Assembly: GCA_900551615.1 (NCBI GenBank)
Contig: URWN01000003.1
Location: 1-64,000 of the forward strand
Reading direction: 5' to 3'
Source of the DNA: an uncultured Clostridium sp.
Lineage (GTDB): Bacteria; Bacillota; Clostridia; TANB77; CAG-508
Length of the DNA stretch: 64,000 nt
The position numbers were made by a program, and so were the translations under genes. Below, piece after piece: positions 27,008-35,942 of this stretch (the first letter of the stretch is position 1; each line of letters starts with the position of its first letter). The notes beneath the pieces are model-generated. The model was not told where the DNA came from and searched no databases. It saw only the letters and a program-made list of their open reading frames with translations.

Positions 27008-29764
27008 TTGAAAAAATTAGTATTGATTGACGGAAATAGTATAATGAATAGAGCATTTTATGGAATAATGGGGAGTAAGGCATTAACAACAAAAGATGGA
27101 AAATATACAAATGCTATATATGGCTTTTTAGCGATTTTATTTAAGTTATTAGAAGATGAAAAGCCAGATTATATAGGAGTTACATTCGATTTAAAAGCTC
27201 CAACAGCAAGACATAAAATGTATGAAGGATATAAAGCAAATAGAAAAGGCATGCCAACAGAACTTGCTGAACAAATGCCAATTATAAAAGATGTATTAAG
27301 AGCTATGAATATTGATATAATAGAAAAAGAAGGTTATGAAGGTGACGACATAATAGGAACACTTTCAAGATATGGAGAACAAAAAGGGCTAGAAGTTGTA
27401 ATACTTTCTGGAGATAGAGATACATTTCAATTGGCTACAGACAATGTTAGAATAAATATCCCTAGAACAAAAGGCGGAAAAACAGAAACAGAAATATTTA
27501 ACAGAAAAAAAGTAAAAGAAGTTTATGGAATAGAACCAAAACAATTAATAGAAGTAAAAGGATTGCAAGGGGATACATCTGACAACATTCCGGGCGTACC
27601 AGGAATTGGAGAAAAAACAGCTCTTTCATTAGTACAAAAATATGAAACAATTGATAATTTATATGCAAAATTAGAATCTGGAGAAGCTGATGTAAAAGGA
27701 AAACAAAAGGAAAAATTAGAACAGAATAAAGATTTAGCATATCTTTCAAGGACATTAGGTGAGATAAATACAAAAGTTCCAATAGAAGATACTTTAGAAG
27801 AATTAAAACTTGAAGAATGGGACAAGCCAAAGGTTTTAGAGATTTTTAAAGAATTAAATTTCAAAAGATATATAGACAGATTTAATTTGCAAAATGAAGT
27901 TGGCATTGAAAAATTACAAGATGAAAAAAATATAGAAAATCAATATGAAATAAAAGAAAAAAGTATAGAAGAAATTAAAGAAATTTTAAAGAAACAAAAG
28001 CAAATGATTTTTTATGTAAATACTGTAAAAGATGAAGATGAAAATAAAATAATAAAAGAAAAAATATCAGGTATATCAGTTTTTAATCCAATTGTAAGTG
28101 AAGCGTATTATATAAATTTAAAAGAAGAAAATACTAAAATTCAAGATTTGAAAGAAATTTTTGAAGATGAAGAAATAAAAAAAATAGGAATAGATTTAGG
28201 AAGAATATATATATTATTAAGGCAAGCTGGAATAGATTTTAATGGATTAAGTTATGATGCAAGTATAGCTGCATACATTTTAAATCCAACTAATAATAAA
28301 CTAAAATTAGATGATTTAGCAGAACAATATTTAGAGATAGATATAAATGAGATTTTAGGAAATAGCTCAGAACAAAAAGGTCAACAAATAAATCTATTTG
28401 ATGCAATGCAAACTATAGAAGAATCAGATGAAAAATTGAAAGAAGAAAATGCTAAAAAGTTAGAATCAGAAAAATATGCATTATATTCATATATAATTTA
28501 TAAATTGCAAGAAGTTACAATGAAAAAGTTGGAAGAAATTAATGCTGTAGAATTATTTAACAAAATAGATATGCCAACAGTAACAGTTTTAGCAAATATG
28601 CAGTGGAATGGAATGTATGCAGATGAAGAAGAACTTAATAAATTTGGAAACCAATTAAAAGAACAATTAGAAATAAAAACGAAAATGATATATGAAATGG
28701 CAGGGGAAGAGTTTAATATAAATTCAACAAAACAATTAGGAGAAATCTTATTTGAAAAAATGAAATTACCTGTTGTAAAGAAAACAAAAAGCGGATATTC
28801 AACAGATGTAGATGTATTAGAAAAACTAAAATCTGAAGATCCAATAATTTCAGAAATATTAGACTATAGACAATTAATGAAATTAAACTCAACATATGTA
28901 GAAGGTTTAAAACCATATATAAATCCAAAAACAAAAAGAATACATTCATTTTTCCATCAAACAATAACAGCAACAGGAAGAATAAGCTCAACAGAACCAA
29001 ATTTACAAAATATACCAACAAGATTTGAATTAGGAAAACAAGTAAGAAAGATATTCAAACCAGAGCAAGGAAAAGTATATATTGATGCAGACTATTCACA
29101 AATTGAATTAAGAGTATTAGCACATATGTCAGAAGACACACATATGGTTCAAGCCTTTAAAGAAGGGCAAGACATACACAAACAAGCAGCATCAAAAGTA
29201 TTTAAAACACCAATGGAAGAAGTAACAAAAGAACAAAGAAGTAATGCAAAAGCAGTAAACTTTGGAATAGTTTATGGAATAAGTGACTTTGGATTAGGAG
29301 AACAATTAGGAATATCAAGAAAAATTGCAAAAAAATATATAGAAGAATATTTGCAAGAATATGCTGGAATAAAAAACTTTATGGATGAGATGAAAGAAAA
29401 GGCAAAGGAAACAGGATATGTAGAGACATTATTTAATAGAAGAAGGTATATTCCTGAATTAAAATCAAATAATTATATGGTAAGACAATTTGGCGAAAGA
29501 GCGGCAATGAATACTCCTATACAAGGAACAGCTGCTGATATTATGAAAATTGCAATGATAAATGTCTATAAAAAGTTGATAGAAGAAAAATTAGATGCTA
29601 AAATAGTTTTACAAGTTCATGATGAAATGATGATAGAAACATCATTAGAAGAGGCAGATAGAGTAAAAGAAATTGTAAAAAATGAAATGGAAAGTGCAAT
29701 TGAGCTTAAAGTTCCATTAATAGCAGAAGTATCAGAAGCGGAAAATTGGTACGAATGCAAATAA
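27008..29764 (+). CDS. polA: DNA polymerase I
   Basis: 918-aa family A polymerase for Okazaki fragment processing and repair. N-terminal 5'-3' exonuclease (residues 1 to about 295) with LVLIDGNSIMNRAFYG and GYEGDDIIGTL; a middle domain (about 310-520) in the place of the 3'-5' exonuclease that lacks a visible DxE proofreading motif; and the polymerase domain with motif A DADYSQIELRVLAH, motif B RSNAKAVNFGIVYG and motif C QVHDEMM. The start is TTG, 6-7 nt after AGGAGG. A type I hairpin lies 5 bp after its stop. Confidence 0.97.
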   Translation: MKKLVLIDGNSIMNRAFYGIMGSKALTTKDGKYTNAIYGFLAILFKLLEDEKPDYIGVTFDLKAPTARHKMYEGYKANRKGMPTELAEQMPIIKDVLRAMNIDIIEKEGYEGDDIIGTLSRYGEQKGLEVVILSGDRDTFQLATDNVRINIPRTKGGKTETEIFNRKKVKEVYGIEPKQLIEVKGLQGDTSDNIPGVPGIGEKTALSLVQKYETIDNLYAKLESGEADVKGKQKEKLEQNKDLAYLSRTLGEINTKVPIEDTLEELKLEEWDKPKVLEIFKELNFKRYIDRFNLQNEVGIEKLQDEKNIENQYEIKEKSIEEIKEILKKQKQMIFYVNTVKDEDENKIIKEKISGISVFNPIVSEAYYINLKEENTKIQDLKEIFEDEEIKKIGIDLGRIYILLRQAGIDFNGLSYDASIAAYILNPTNNKLKLDDLAEQYLEIDINEILGNSSEQKGQQINLFDAMQTIEESDEKLKEENAKKLESEKYALYSYIIYKLQEVTMKKLEEINAVELFNKIDMPTVTVLANMQWNGMYADEEELNKFGNQLKEQLEIKTKMIYEMAGEEFNINSTKQLGEILFEKMKLPVVKKTKSGYSTDVDVLEKLKSEDPIISEILDYRQLMKLNSTYVEGLKPYINPKTKRIHSFFHQTITATGRISSTEPNLQNIPTRFELGKQVRKIFKPEQGKVYIDADYSQIELRVLAHMSEDTHMVQAFKEGQDIHKQAASKVFKTPMEEVTKEQRSNAKAVNFGIVYGISDFGLGEQLGISRKIAKKYIEEYLQEYAGIKNFMDEMKEKAKETGYVETLFNRRRYIPELKSNNYMVRQFGERAAMNTPIQGTAADIMKIAMINVYKKLIEEKLDAKIVLQVHDEMMIETSLEEADRVKEIVKNEMESAIELKVPLIAEVSEAENWYECK

Positions 29765-29769
29765 TTTTT

Positions 29770-29798
29770 TGTCCAAAAGGGACGGTTCTTTTTGGACA
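29770..29798 (+). repeat. GGGACG hairpin element (type I), 3' of polA
   Basis: Perfect 9-bp stem TGTCCAAAA / TTTTGGACA with 11-nt loop GGGACGGTTCT. It is followed by two short partial copies of its right arm (TTTTGGATA at about 29801-29818). Confidence 0.92.
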
Positions 29799-29840
29799 CT
29801 TTTGGATACTTTTGGATAAAAAGAGAGGAGTGATTTTAAA

Positions 29841-30416
29841 ATGTTTATTGTAAATATAACTAAAAAACAAATAACAATTACAGCAATAGTATTAATTTTA
29901 TGTATGATAATAGCATTTTTAAACATTCCTATTAGAATACAAAAAATAATATACAAAAAAGATTACAAAGAATATGTACAAAAATATGCTCAAGAATATA
30001 ATGTGGATGAAAATTTAATTTATGCACTTATAAAAGCAGAAAGCAATTTTAATTCAAATGCAAAGTCTAGTAAAGATGCAATAGGGTTGATGCAGTTAAT
30101 GGAAAGTACTGCACAAGATGTATGTAAAAAAACAGATTTACAAATATCGAGTGATGAATTAAGTGAAAAATTATTAGAACCAGATATTAATATAAATATT
30201 GGAACTAAGTACTTATCAATCTTAATACAAAAATATGGAAATATTGCAATTGCTATAACAGCATATAATGCTGGAATTGGAACTGTTGATAATTGGATAG
30301 AAAAAGGTATTATAAATTCTGATGGTTCTAATGTTGAAAATATTCCTTACAAAGAGACTAATAATTATGTAAGAAAGATTTTAAGAGATTATAAAATTTA
30401 TACTAATTTAGAATAG
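29841..30416 (+). CDS. Membrane-anchored lytic transglycosylase (SLT domain)
   Basis: 191-aa protein with one N-terminal membrane span (about residues 10-30) and a soluble lytic transglycosylase domain. The catalytic Glu is in LIYALIKAESNFNS; SSKDAIGLMQLM and TAYNAGIGTVDNW are the other conserved goose-lysozyme-like blocks. It cleaves the glycan strands of peptidoglycan outside the membrane. RBS GAGAGGAGTG. It follows polA and a hairpin element; in many Clostridia polA-coaE-SLT are grouped, but coaE is not present here. Confidence 0.9.
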   Translation: MFIVNITKKQITITAIVLILCMIIAFLNIPIRIQKIIYKKDYKEYVQKYAQEYNVDENLIYALIKAESNFNSNAKSSKDAIGLMQLMESTAQDVCKKTDLQISSDELSEKLLEPDININIGTKYLSILIQKYGNIAIAITAYNAGIGTVDNWIEKGIINSDGSNVENIPYKETNNYVRKILRDYKIYTNLE

Positions 30417-30439
30417 TGTATGTTTTATAAGTTATAATA

Positions 30440-30583
30440 TTAAAAAATAATATATGTTTTTTTATACCTTGGTGTCGCAATCTCCATAAAAAATTAACTA
30501 GTATGTTGATTGCTCCAACTCGCACTCGTTTTCACTCGTTTGGTCGCTTACGCGGTATTTCAAAAACATATATTATTTTTTTA
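30440..30583. repeat. 144-bp element with long terminal inverted repeats
   Basis: Arms of about 21-22 bp (left 30440-30460, right 30562-30583; one indel) are AT-rich and flank a less AT-rich interior that contains TCACTCGTTTGGTCGCTTACG. No open frame of note. It fills the gap between the convergent lytic transglycosylase gene and the minus-strand gene at 30596, so it could act as a terminator, but the size suggests a MITE-like or structured element. Compare 41046-41194. Confidence 0.6.
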
Positions 30584-30595
30584 ATAAATAGTAAT

Positions 30596-31030
30596 TTATA
30601 AATACTTTTTTAAGGTTTCAACACTATCTTCTTGCATTACTATAAAATCATTTAAAATATTTTTAACATCAGATTCAATATTTTGATTTTGATTTAACAA
30701 ACGACGACCTTCAATAATACCCATATTAGTACCTTGCATTAGCAACTCAGATAATTTAGAAGTACTATCGTCAGTCATGGTTTTCATTTGAATACCATAC
30801 CAAGTCATCATTTTATTCATAGCATTTGTTTCATGAGGCTCTTTATTGCTATAATTATCATATAAATTATTAACTCTATTAGAGATATCTTTATATTTAT
30901 TATATTCAGTATTAAGAACTTCTTTAAAATCATTGTCTACAACTTTTTCTGAAACATATGATATTGCATCCATTCCCATTGTAGCACCTTTATTAACTTC
31001 ATCCAAAATATTTAAATTTTGATTTTCCAT
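30596..31030 (-). CDS. Helical protein of unknown function
   Basis: 144-aa soluble protein, family not recognised. Predicted by eye to be four long helices without signal or membrane span; Met-rich in the middle (NAMNKMMTWYGIQMKTM) and with GTNMGIIEGRRLLNQNQ near residue 105. This is similar in style to ferritin-like or DUF2383-type bundles, but no metal ligands line up convincingly. ATG after AGGAGG (minus strand). Single gene with its own upstream region. Confidence 0.65.
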   Translation of the reverse strand: MENQNLNILDEVNKGATMGMDAISYVSEKVVDNDFKEVLNTEYNKYKDISNRVNNLYDNYSNKEPHETNAMNKMMTWYGIQMKTMTDDSTSKLSELLMQGTNMGIIEGRRLLNQNQNIESDVKNILNDFIVMQEDSVETLKKYL

Positions 31031-31251
31031 GTGTTTTAAACCTCCTATAACATTTTAAAAGCAATACTTTTAAAATATGAAGTGAGAATGAATATTATAT
31101 ATATTTATTGCTCACAATTTTAGTATAAACATAAATTCGAAAATTATACAAAAATACTAGACAAATGACGAAAAATGCAATAAAATATTAGGAGTAAAAA
31201 ATCGGAAAACAATAACTTATATATGTTTTTACAATTTAAAGGAGAAAACAC

Positions 31252-32481
31252 ATGATTTTAGAACAATTAATTTTTACAATATTAGCATTTGGAATATTTG
31301 TTTATATGTTTTTTAAAATGATAAGAGAAAATGACACGAATTATATAGGAGTTCTAATAATAGAAGCTATAGGAATATCATTAAATTTTATAGAAGTTTT
31401 GAAAAAAATTCAATTAGGACCATTTTTTACAATAATAAAATATATATTAGCAATAATATTACCAATAACAATAATGATGTTAGATAAAAAAGGAATTCCA
31501 TTAATACAAATTTTAAATGTATTAAAAGCTAAGATATATTTAAAATTAGGAAATAATAAAAAAGCAAAAGAGCAATTAATCAATTTAGTAACTAAGTATC
31601 CAGAAAATTATATAGGACATAAAATGCTTGCAGAAATATATGAACTTGAAGGTGGAATGAGAAAAGCAATAGATGAATATGTGCAGGCTATAGATGCAAA
31701 TAAACAAGATTATGATTCATATTTTAAAATCGCTGAATTATTAAATAACTTAGAAAAGCCAGATGAGGCAGCAGAAATGTTATTTAATTTATTAAATAAA
31801 AAACCAGATTATTATAAAGCAACAGAATTATTAGGAGATATTTTAATATCAAAAGATATGTATAAAGAAGCAGTTAATGTATATCAAAATGCATTAAAAT
31901 ATAATCCATTAAGTTTTGAAATAAATTACAATTTAGGTATAGTATATACAATGTTAAATGATTTTCAAAATGCTAAAATATGCTATGAAAGAGCGGCTGA
32001 TATAAATTCACTTTCATATAATTCTAAATATTCTTTAGCTGAAATTGCATTAATATATAAAGAATTAGAAGAAGCTGAAAAATATTTTATGGAAGCATTA
32101 GAAGATGATGAACTTTCCGCAGATAGTTATTATGAACTTTCAAAAATAGCTATGATAAAAAATGAAAAAGATAAAGCAATACAATTTGCTAATATAGCAA
32201 TAGATATAGATGCTGCAAAAGTTGTTCCAAAAATAAAAAAAGATCCTATTTTTATACCAGTTATAGCAAGAATATCAATACCATTTAATATAAATTCAAA
32301 TGATGATATTGAAAATAAATTAGAAGAAAAAGAATTGAAGGCAAAAGCACATTTGGAAGATATGTTTGATATAACTAGAAATTTAAGTTATGCAGATATA
32401 AAACTTTTAAAAGAAGAAAAGAATGGAAAAAAGCAAAATAAAATAGAAGAAAATCAAAATGAAAATCAAAGAGATTTCTAA
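31252..32481 (+). CDS. Membrane-anchored TPR protein
   Basis: 409-aa protein with three N-terminal hydrophobic segments (about residues 3-20, 28-45 and 58-77) and then tandem tetratricopeptide repeats from about residue 88 to 320, for example ALKYNPLSFEINYNLGIVY and its neighbours. The tail (330-409) is charged. TPR arrays mediate protein binding; the partner is unknown. RBS AAAGGAG. It precedes dpaA by 78 bp and may share its transcript. Confidence 0.8.
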   Translation: MILEQLIFTILAFGIFVYMFFKMIRENDTNYIGVLIIEAIGISLNFIEVLKKIQLGPFFTIIKYILAIILPITIMMLDKKGIPLIQILNVLKAKIYLKLGNNKKAKEQLINLVTKYPENYIGHKMLAEIYELEGGMRKAIDEYVQAIDANKQDYDSYFKIAELLNNLEKPDEAAEMLFNLLNKKPDYYKATELLGDILISKDMYKEAVNVYQNALKYNPLSFEINYNLGIVYTMLNDFQNAKICYERAADINSLSYNSKYSLAEIALIYKELEEAEKYFMEALEDDELSADSYYELSKIAMIKNEKDKAIQFANIAIDIDAAKVVPKIKKDPIFIPVIARISIPFNINSNDDIENKLEEKELKAKAHLEDMFDITRNLSYADIKLLKEEKNGKKQNKIEENQNENQRDF

Positions 32482-32559
32482 ATGTATAAATAAAACTCAT
32501 AAAATTTATAAAATTAAATATACTAATAAAGAATTAGAATAAAAAGAAAGAGTGATTTT

Positions 32560-33438
32560 ATGAGTACAAATTTTTCAGTAATAGGTGGAGACTTAAGAAT
32601 AATAAAACTAGCAAAAATGTTAGCAGAAGATGGTAATAATGTATACACATATGGAATGGAAAAAGCAGAAGAATTAAAGGAAAATAAAAATATTATAATG
32701 TGTAATAAATTGCAAGAAACAGTAAAAAAATCTGAAATTATAATAGGACCAATACCATTTTCAAGTAATGGAAAAGACATTAATGCACCATTTAGTGATA
32801 ATATTATATCAATTAGAGAACTTATGCATGTTATAAATGCTAAAATTTTAATTGCAGGGAGTATAACACCTGATGTATACGATTTAGCAAATGATGAATA
32901 TATAGAGATAATTGATATAATGAAAAGAGAGGAATTAGCAGTTTTAAATACAATATCTACAGCAGAAGGAACAATTGAAATTATAATTGCAAATACGAAT
33001 AAAATAATTCATGGAAGCAAAGTCTTAATATTAGGATTTGGAAGAATAGGAAAAGTACTTGCAAGAAAACTTGCAGGGCTTTCAGCTAAAGTTACATGTG
33101 CAGCAAGAAAAGATGAAGATTTGGCATGGATTAGAGCATATGGACATATGGAAACAAACATAAATGCAATAGGTGAGAATTTATCAGAATATGATGTAAT
33201 TATAAATACTGTTCCACATTTAGTATTAACAAGTGAAAAAATCAAATATGTAAAAGATGACTGTTTATTAGTAGATTTAGCTTCTAATCCAGGTGGGATT
33301 GATAAAAAAGCAGCTAAAGATAAAAACTTGAAATTAATATGGGCATTGGCTTTACCAGGAAAGGTTGCACCAATTACAACAGCAGAATTTATAAAAGATA
33401 CAGTTTATAATATTTTGAAAGAAATATATAAAAAATAA
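32560..33438 (+). CDS. dpaA: Dipicolinate synthase subunit A
   Basis: 292-aa homologue of DpaA/SpoVFA, which with DpaB makes dipicolinic acid from dihydrodipicolinate in the mother cell during sporulation. The N-terminal part has FSVIGGDLRIIKLAKML and GPIPFSSNG; the C-terminal Rossmann domain has LILGFGRIGKVLARKLAGL and the typical LIWALALPGKVAP. RBS weak (AAAGAG). The partner dpaB, usually the next gene, is absent here; uppP follows instead. Presence suggests a spore-forming lineage. Confidence 0.92.
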   Translation: MSTNFSVIGGDLRIIKLAKMLAEDGNNVYTYGMEKAEELKENKNIIMCNKLQETVKKSEIIIGPIPFSSNGKDINAPFSDNIISIRELMHVINAKILIAGSITPDVYDLANDEYIEIIDIMKREELAVLNTISTAEGTIEIIIANTNKIIHGSKVLILGFGRIGKVLARKLAGLSAKVTCAARKDEDLAWIRAYGHMETNINAIGENLSEYDVIINTVPHLVLTSEKIKYVKDDCLLVDLASNPGGIDKKAAKDKNLKLIWALALPGKVAPITTAEFIKDTVYNILKEIYKK

Positions 33439-33462
33439 AAAACGAAAGAGAGGAAGAAAAAA

Positions 33463-34302
33463 ATGAATGAAATTTTACAAGCACTAGTTTTAGGAGTAGT
33501 TCAAGGATTAACAGAATTATTACCAATATCAAGTTCAGCACACTTAAACTTATTTCCATGGATATTTGGATGGAACGAGATAAGCCCATCATTTGATGTG
33601 GCACTACATATAGGAACATTATTTGCAATAGTTTTATTTTTCTTTAAAGATTGGGTAAATCTAATAAAAGGTGGATATAAACAAGTCGTAAAAAAAGAAA
33701 AATCAACAGAAGGAAAAATATTTTGGTACATAGTAATATCAACAATTCCAACAGGAATTTTATGCTTAGTATTAGATAAACTTTCAGGAAAACTAATAGA
33801 AAAACTTGCTACAGCTTTCAATGTTCAAGAAACATTAGTAGAAATGTTTATGATAGCGATTGCGTTAATTGTAATGGGTATAATTTTATATGTGGTAGAT
33901 AAAAAATCAAAATCAGAAATTGAATATAAAGATATGACTTTTAAACAATCACTTTTGATTGCAATGTCACAAGCAATAGCAGCAGCTTTCCCTGGAGTAT
34001 CAAGATCAGGAATTACAATGACAGTAGGTAGGGGAATGGGATTAAAAAGAGAATCAGTAGCAAAATATTCATTTTTATTATCAACACCAGTTGTTGCAGC
34101 AGCAGCATTATTTGATTTAAAAGATTTTGTATTTAATCCAGCATTTTTTGTAGGTGTATTAGCTAGTTTCGTAGTAGGTGTATTGGTAATTAAATTTTTA
34201 TTAAATTATCTACAAAAAGGAAGCTTTAAAGTATTTGCAATTTATAGAGTAATTTTAGGATTATTTGTTATTGGATTATGTATTTCAAGATTACATATGT
34301 AA
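33463..34302 (+). CDS. uppP: Undecaprenyl-diphosphatase
   Basis: 279-aa BacA/UppP-type membrane enzyme that dephosphorylates undecaprenyl diphosphate to recycle the lipid carrier for peptidoglycan and surface glycans; also linked to bacitracin resistance. Motifs: VQGLTELLPISSSAHL at the N-terminus and PGVSRSGITM with the catalytic Ser/Arg near residue 178. About eight spans. RBS GAGAGGAAG. Ends at a strong bidirectional terminator. Confidence 0.96.
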   Translation: MNEILQALVLGVVQGLTELLPISSSAHLNLFPWIFGWNEISPSFDVALHIGTLFAIVLFFFKDWVNLIKGGYKQVVKKEKSTEGKIFWYIVISTIPTGILCLVLDKLSGKLIEKLATAFNVQETLVEMFMIAIALIVMGIILYVVDKKSKSEIEYKDMTFKQSLLIAMSQAIAAAFPGVSRSGITMTVGRGMGLKRESVAKYSFLLSTPVVAAAALFDLKDFVFNPAFFVGVLASFVVGVLVIKFLLNYLQKGSFKVFAIYRVILGLFVIGLCISRLHM

Positions 34303-34303
34303 A

Positions 34304-34346
34304 AAAAATTCGGATTGAGAGAAAATTTTCAATCCGAATTTTTTTA
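34304..34346. terminator. Bidirectional terminator between uppP and the VWA gene
   Basis: Stem AATTCGGATTGA / TCAATCCGAATT with flanking A and T runs, between convergent genes. Confidence 0.9.
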
Positions 34347-34349
34347 TTT

Positions 34350-35705
34350 TTATTTCATGCTATTTGTAACTACAATATATTTAATACCAAATGCAGTAGC
34401 TATTACTAAAACAATTCCCATAAATCCAAAGAATATAGTTGAACCAGCTTTAGGTAGTACTGTAGGTAATTGTTCTGTAAGTTTAACTTTTGGAGTTACA
34501 TCAGAACTTTTTGTATTGGTTTTATTATCTGAATCAGTGTAAGATAAATCTAATTTTGTATTAGTATTTAATACTTTATTAATAATATCTTCACTATAAT
34601 TTGTTTTTAATTTTAATTTGTATTGAACAATTGCAGTCTCTCCAGATTTTAGTTCTGGAATTGTCCATAAAATTGAATTTGTTTTTGTATCAATTTTATC
34701 TGAAATAGTTCCAATATTAGGATTTTTTACATAAGAAAAATCGAAGTTTTCAACTATTTCTTTAGTAAAATAATCAGTAACTTTTAAGTTTGTAAAAGAT
34801 TTTGATACTGGTAATAAGTCTTTGTAAATATCATTTGTTATTGTAGTTTCTATTTTATCATCAGTTACATAATAGAATTTACCAATTGTTGGTTTTTCAG
34901 TAGTTCCAAAAACAGATTCAATAATTTGATTGTATGTTTTTGTTGAAGGTGTAGCTGTTGCTTCACCATTTGAAATACCAGTAAGCATTATATAAACATT
35001 GTCTGTAACTTTTGAAAGTGATTGTAATTCAGCTTTTGTTTTTGCAATAACATCATCTGAATAGTAATTTTTGTCATAATTAATAGCAACGTTTGGAACA
35101 CCATCTGATAAAACTATAATATATTTATGAGAATTATCAGTTTTGTCGGAAAAAGATTCTTTAGCTAAATTAACACCTGCTTGTAAGTCTGTTCTTGGTC
35201 CATCATATTGAATATTTGAAATTGATTTTATTAATTTGCTTGAATCATTTGTTAATGCAGAAACTAATTTTGCATCTTCAATTGTTCCTTCTTTAGAAAT
35301 ATCTGTATTTGTTGAAAAACTTACAGCTCCTATTTTTAATTGAGTATTATCTTTTAATAGATTTGTAATTAAAGTTTTTGCAGAATCTATAACTAAATCT
35401 TCTCTGGTTTTTCCATTTGATGTAGTATCTATCATACTTTTTGAGTTATCAATAACAAGCATTACTTCACCAGTTGGTTTTGATGATTCTTCATTGTTTG
35501 TTACTTTTAATTGTAATGTTATTTCTTTGTTTTTTAAATCTTTTGAAATAACACTTCTTTCTACTGTTGATTTTGTCCCAAAGTTAATTGTAGCTGTTGA
35601 CTCTTCCACAACAGTCATTGTTACATCATTATATGCAGCACTTGAAATTGTTGCAATTAATGTAATTAGTAAAAATAAAGTTAGTAAAATTTTTGATTTT
35701 TTCAT
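34350..35705 (-). CDS. VWA-domain surface protein with LPxTG-like anchor
   Basis: 451-aa exported protein. Signal peptide at residues 1 to about 23 (KKSKILLTLFLLITLIATISSAA), a von Willebrand A domain at about 75-290 with MIDAS residues VMLVIDNSKSM (DxSxS) and VLSDGVPN, then a beta-rich region, and a C-terminal sorting signal LPKAG followed by a hydrophobic span and a short basic tail. LPKAG is a variant of LPxTG, so sortase anchoring is plausible. Likely an adhesin or pilin-like factor. RBS AAAGGAG on the minus strand. Single gene. Confidence 0.85.
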   Translation of the reverse strand: MKKSKILLTLFLLITLIATISSAAYNDVTMTVVEESTATINFGTKSTVERSVISKDLKNKEITLQLKVTNNEESSKPTGEVMLVIDNSKSMIDTTSNGKTREDLVIDSAKTLITNLLKDNTQLKIGAVSFSTNTDISKEGTIEDAKLVSALTNDSSKLIKSISNIQYDGPRTDLQAGVNLAKESFSDKTDNSHKYIIVLSDGVPNVAINYDKNYYSDDVIAKTKAELQSLSKVTDNVYIMLTGISNGEATATPSTKTYNQIIESVFGTTEKPTIGKFYYVTDDKIETTITNDIYKDLLPVSKSFTNLKVTDYFTKEIVENFDFSYVKNPNIGTISDKIDTKTNSILWTIPELKSGETAIVQYKLKLKTNYSEDIINKVLNTNTKLDLSYTDSDNKTNTKSSDVTPKVKLTEQLPTVLPKAGSTIFFGFMGIVLVIATAFGIKYIVVTNSMK

Positions 35706-35792
35706 TTGAACATTTCTCCTTTTTATATATTTGTATACATTTTAATACAAATATATGCAAAAAACAATGATTTTTTTGAAATTTTATAAATA

Positions 35793-35830
35793 AAAAGCTA
35801 AGGCAATTATTGTAAGATGTCTTAGTTTTT
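35793..35830 (+). terminator. Terminator-like hairpin in the VWA/dxs intergenic region
   Basis: CTAAGGCA / TGTCTTAG (one G-T pair) with a 12-nt loop and a T-run. There is no gene upstream of it on this strand, so it either ends a short untranslated transcript or is incidental. Confidence 0.3.
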
Positions 35831-35942
35831 AAGATTAGTGTTTGTAAAAATAAAATATTAGAACATAATTTTACTAGAAATTTATTAAAAATTGTGCTAT
35901 TATATATATTACATAAAAAAACAAAAAGTAGGAGAGACAAAA

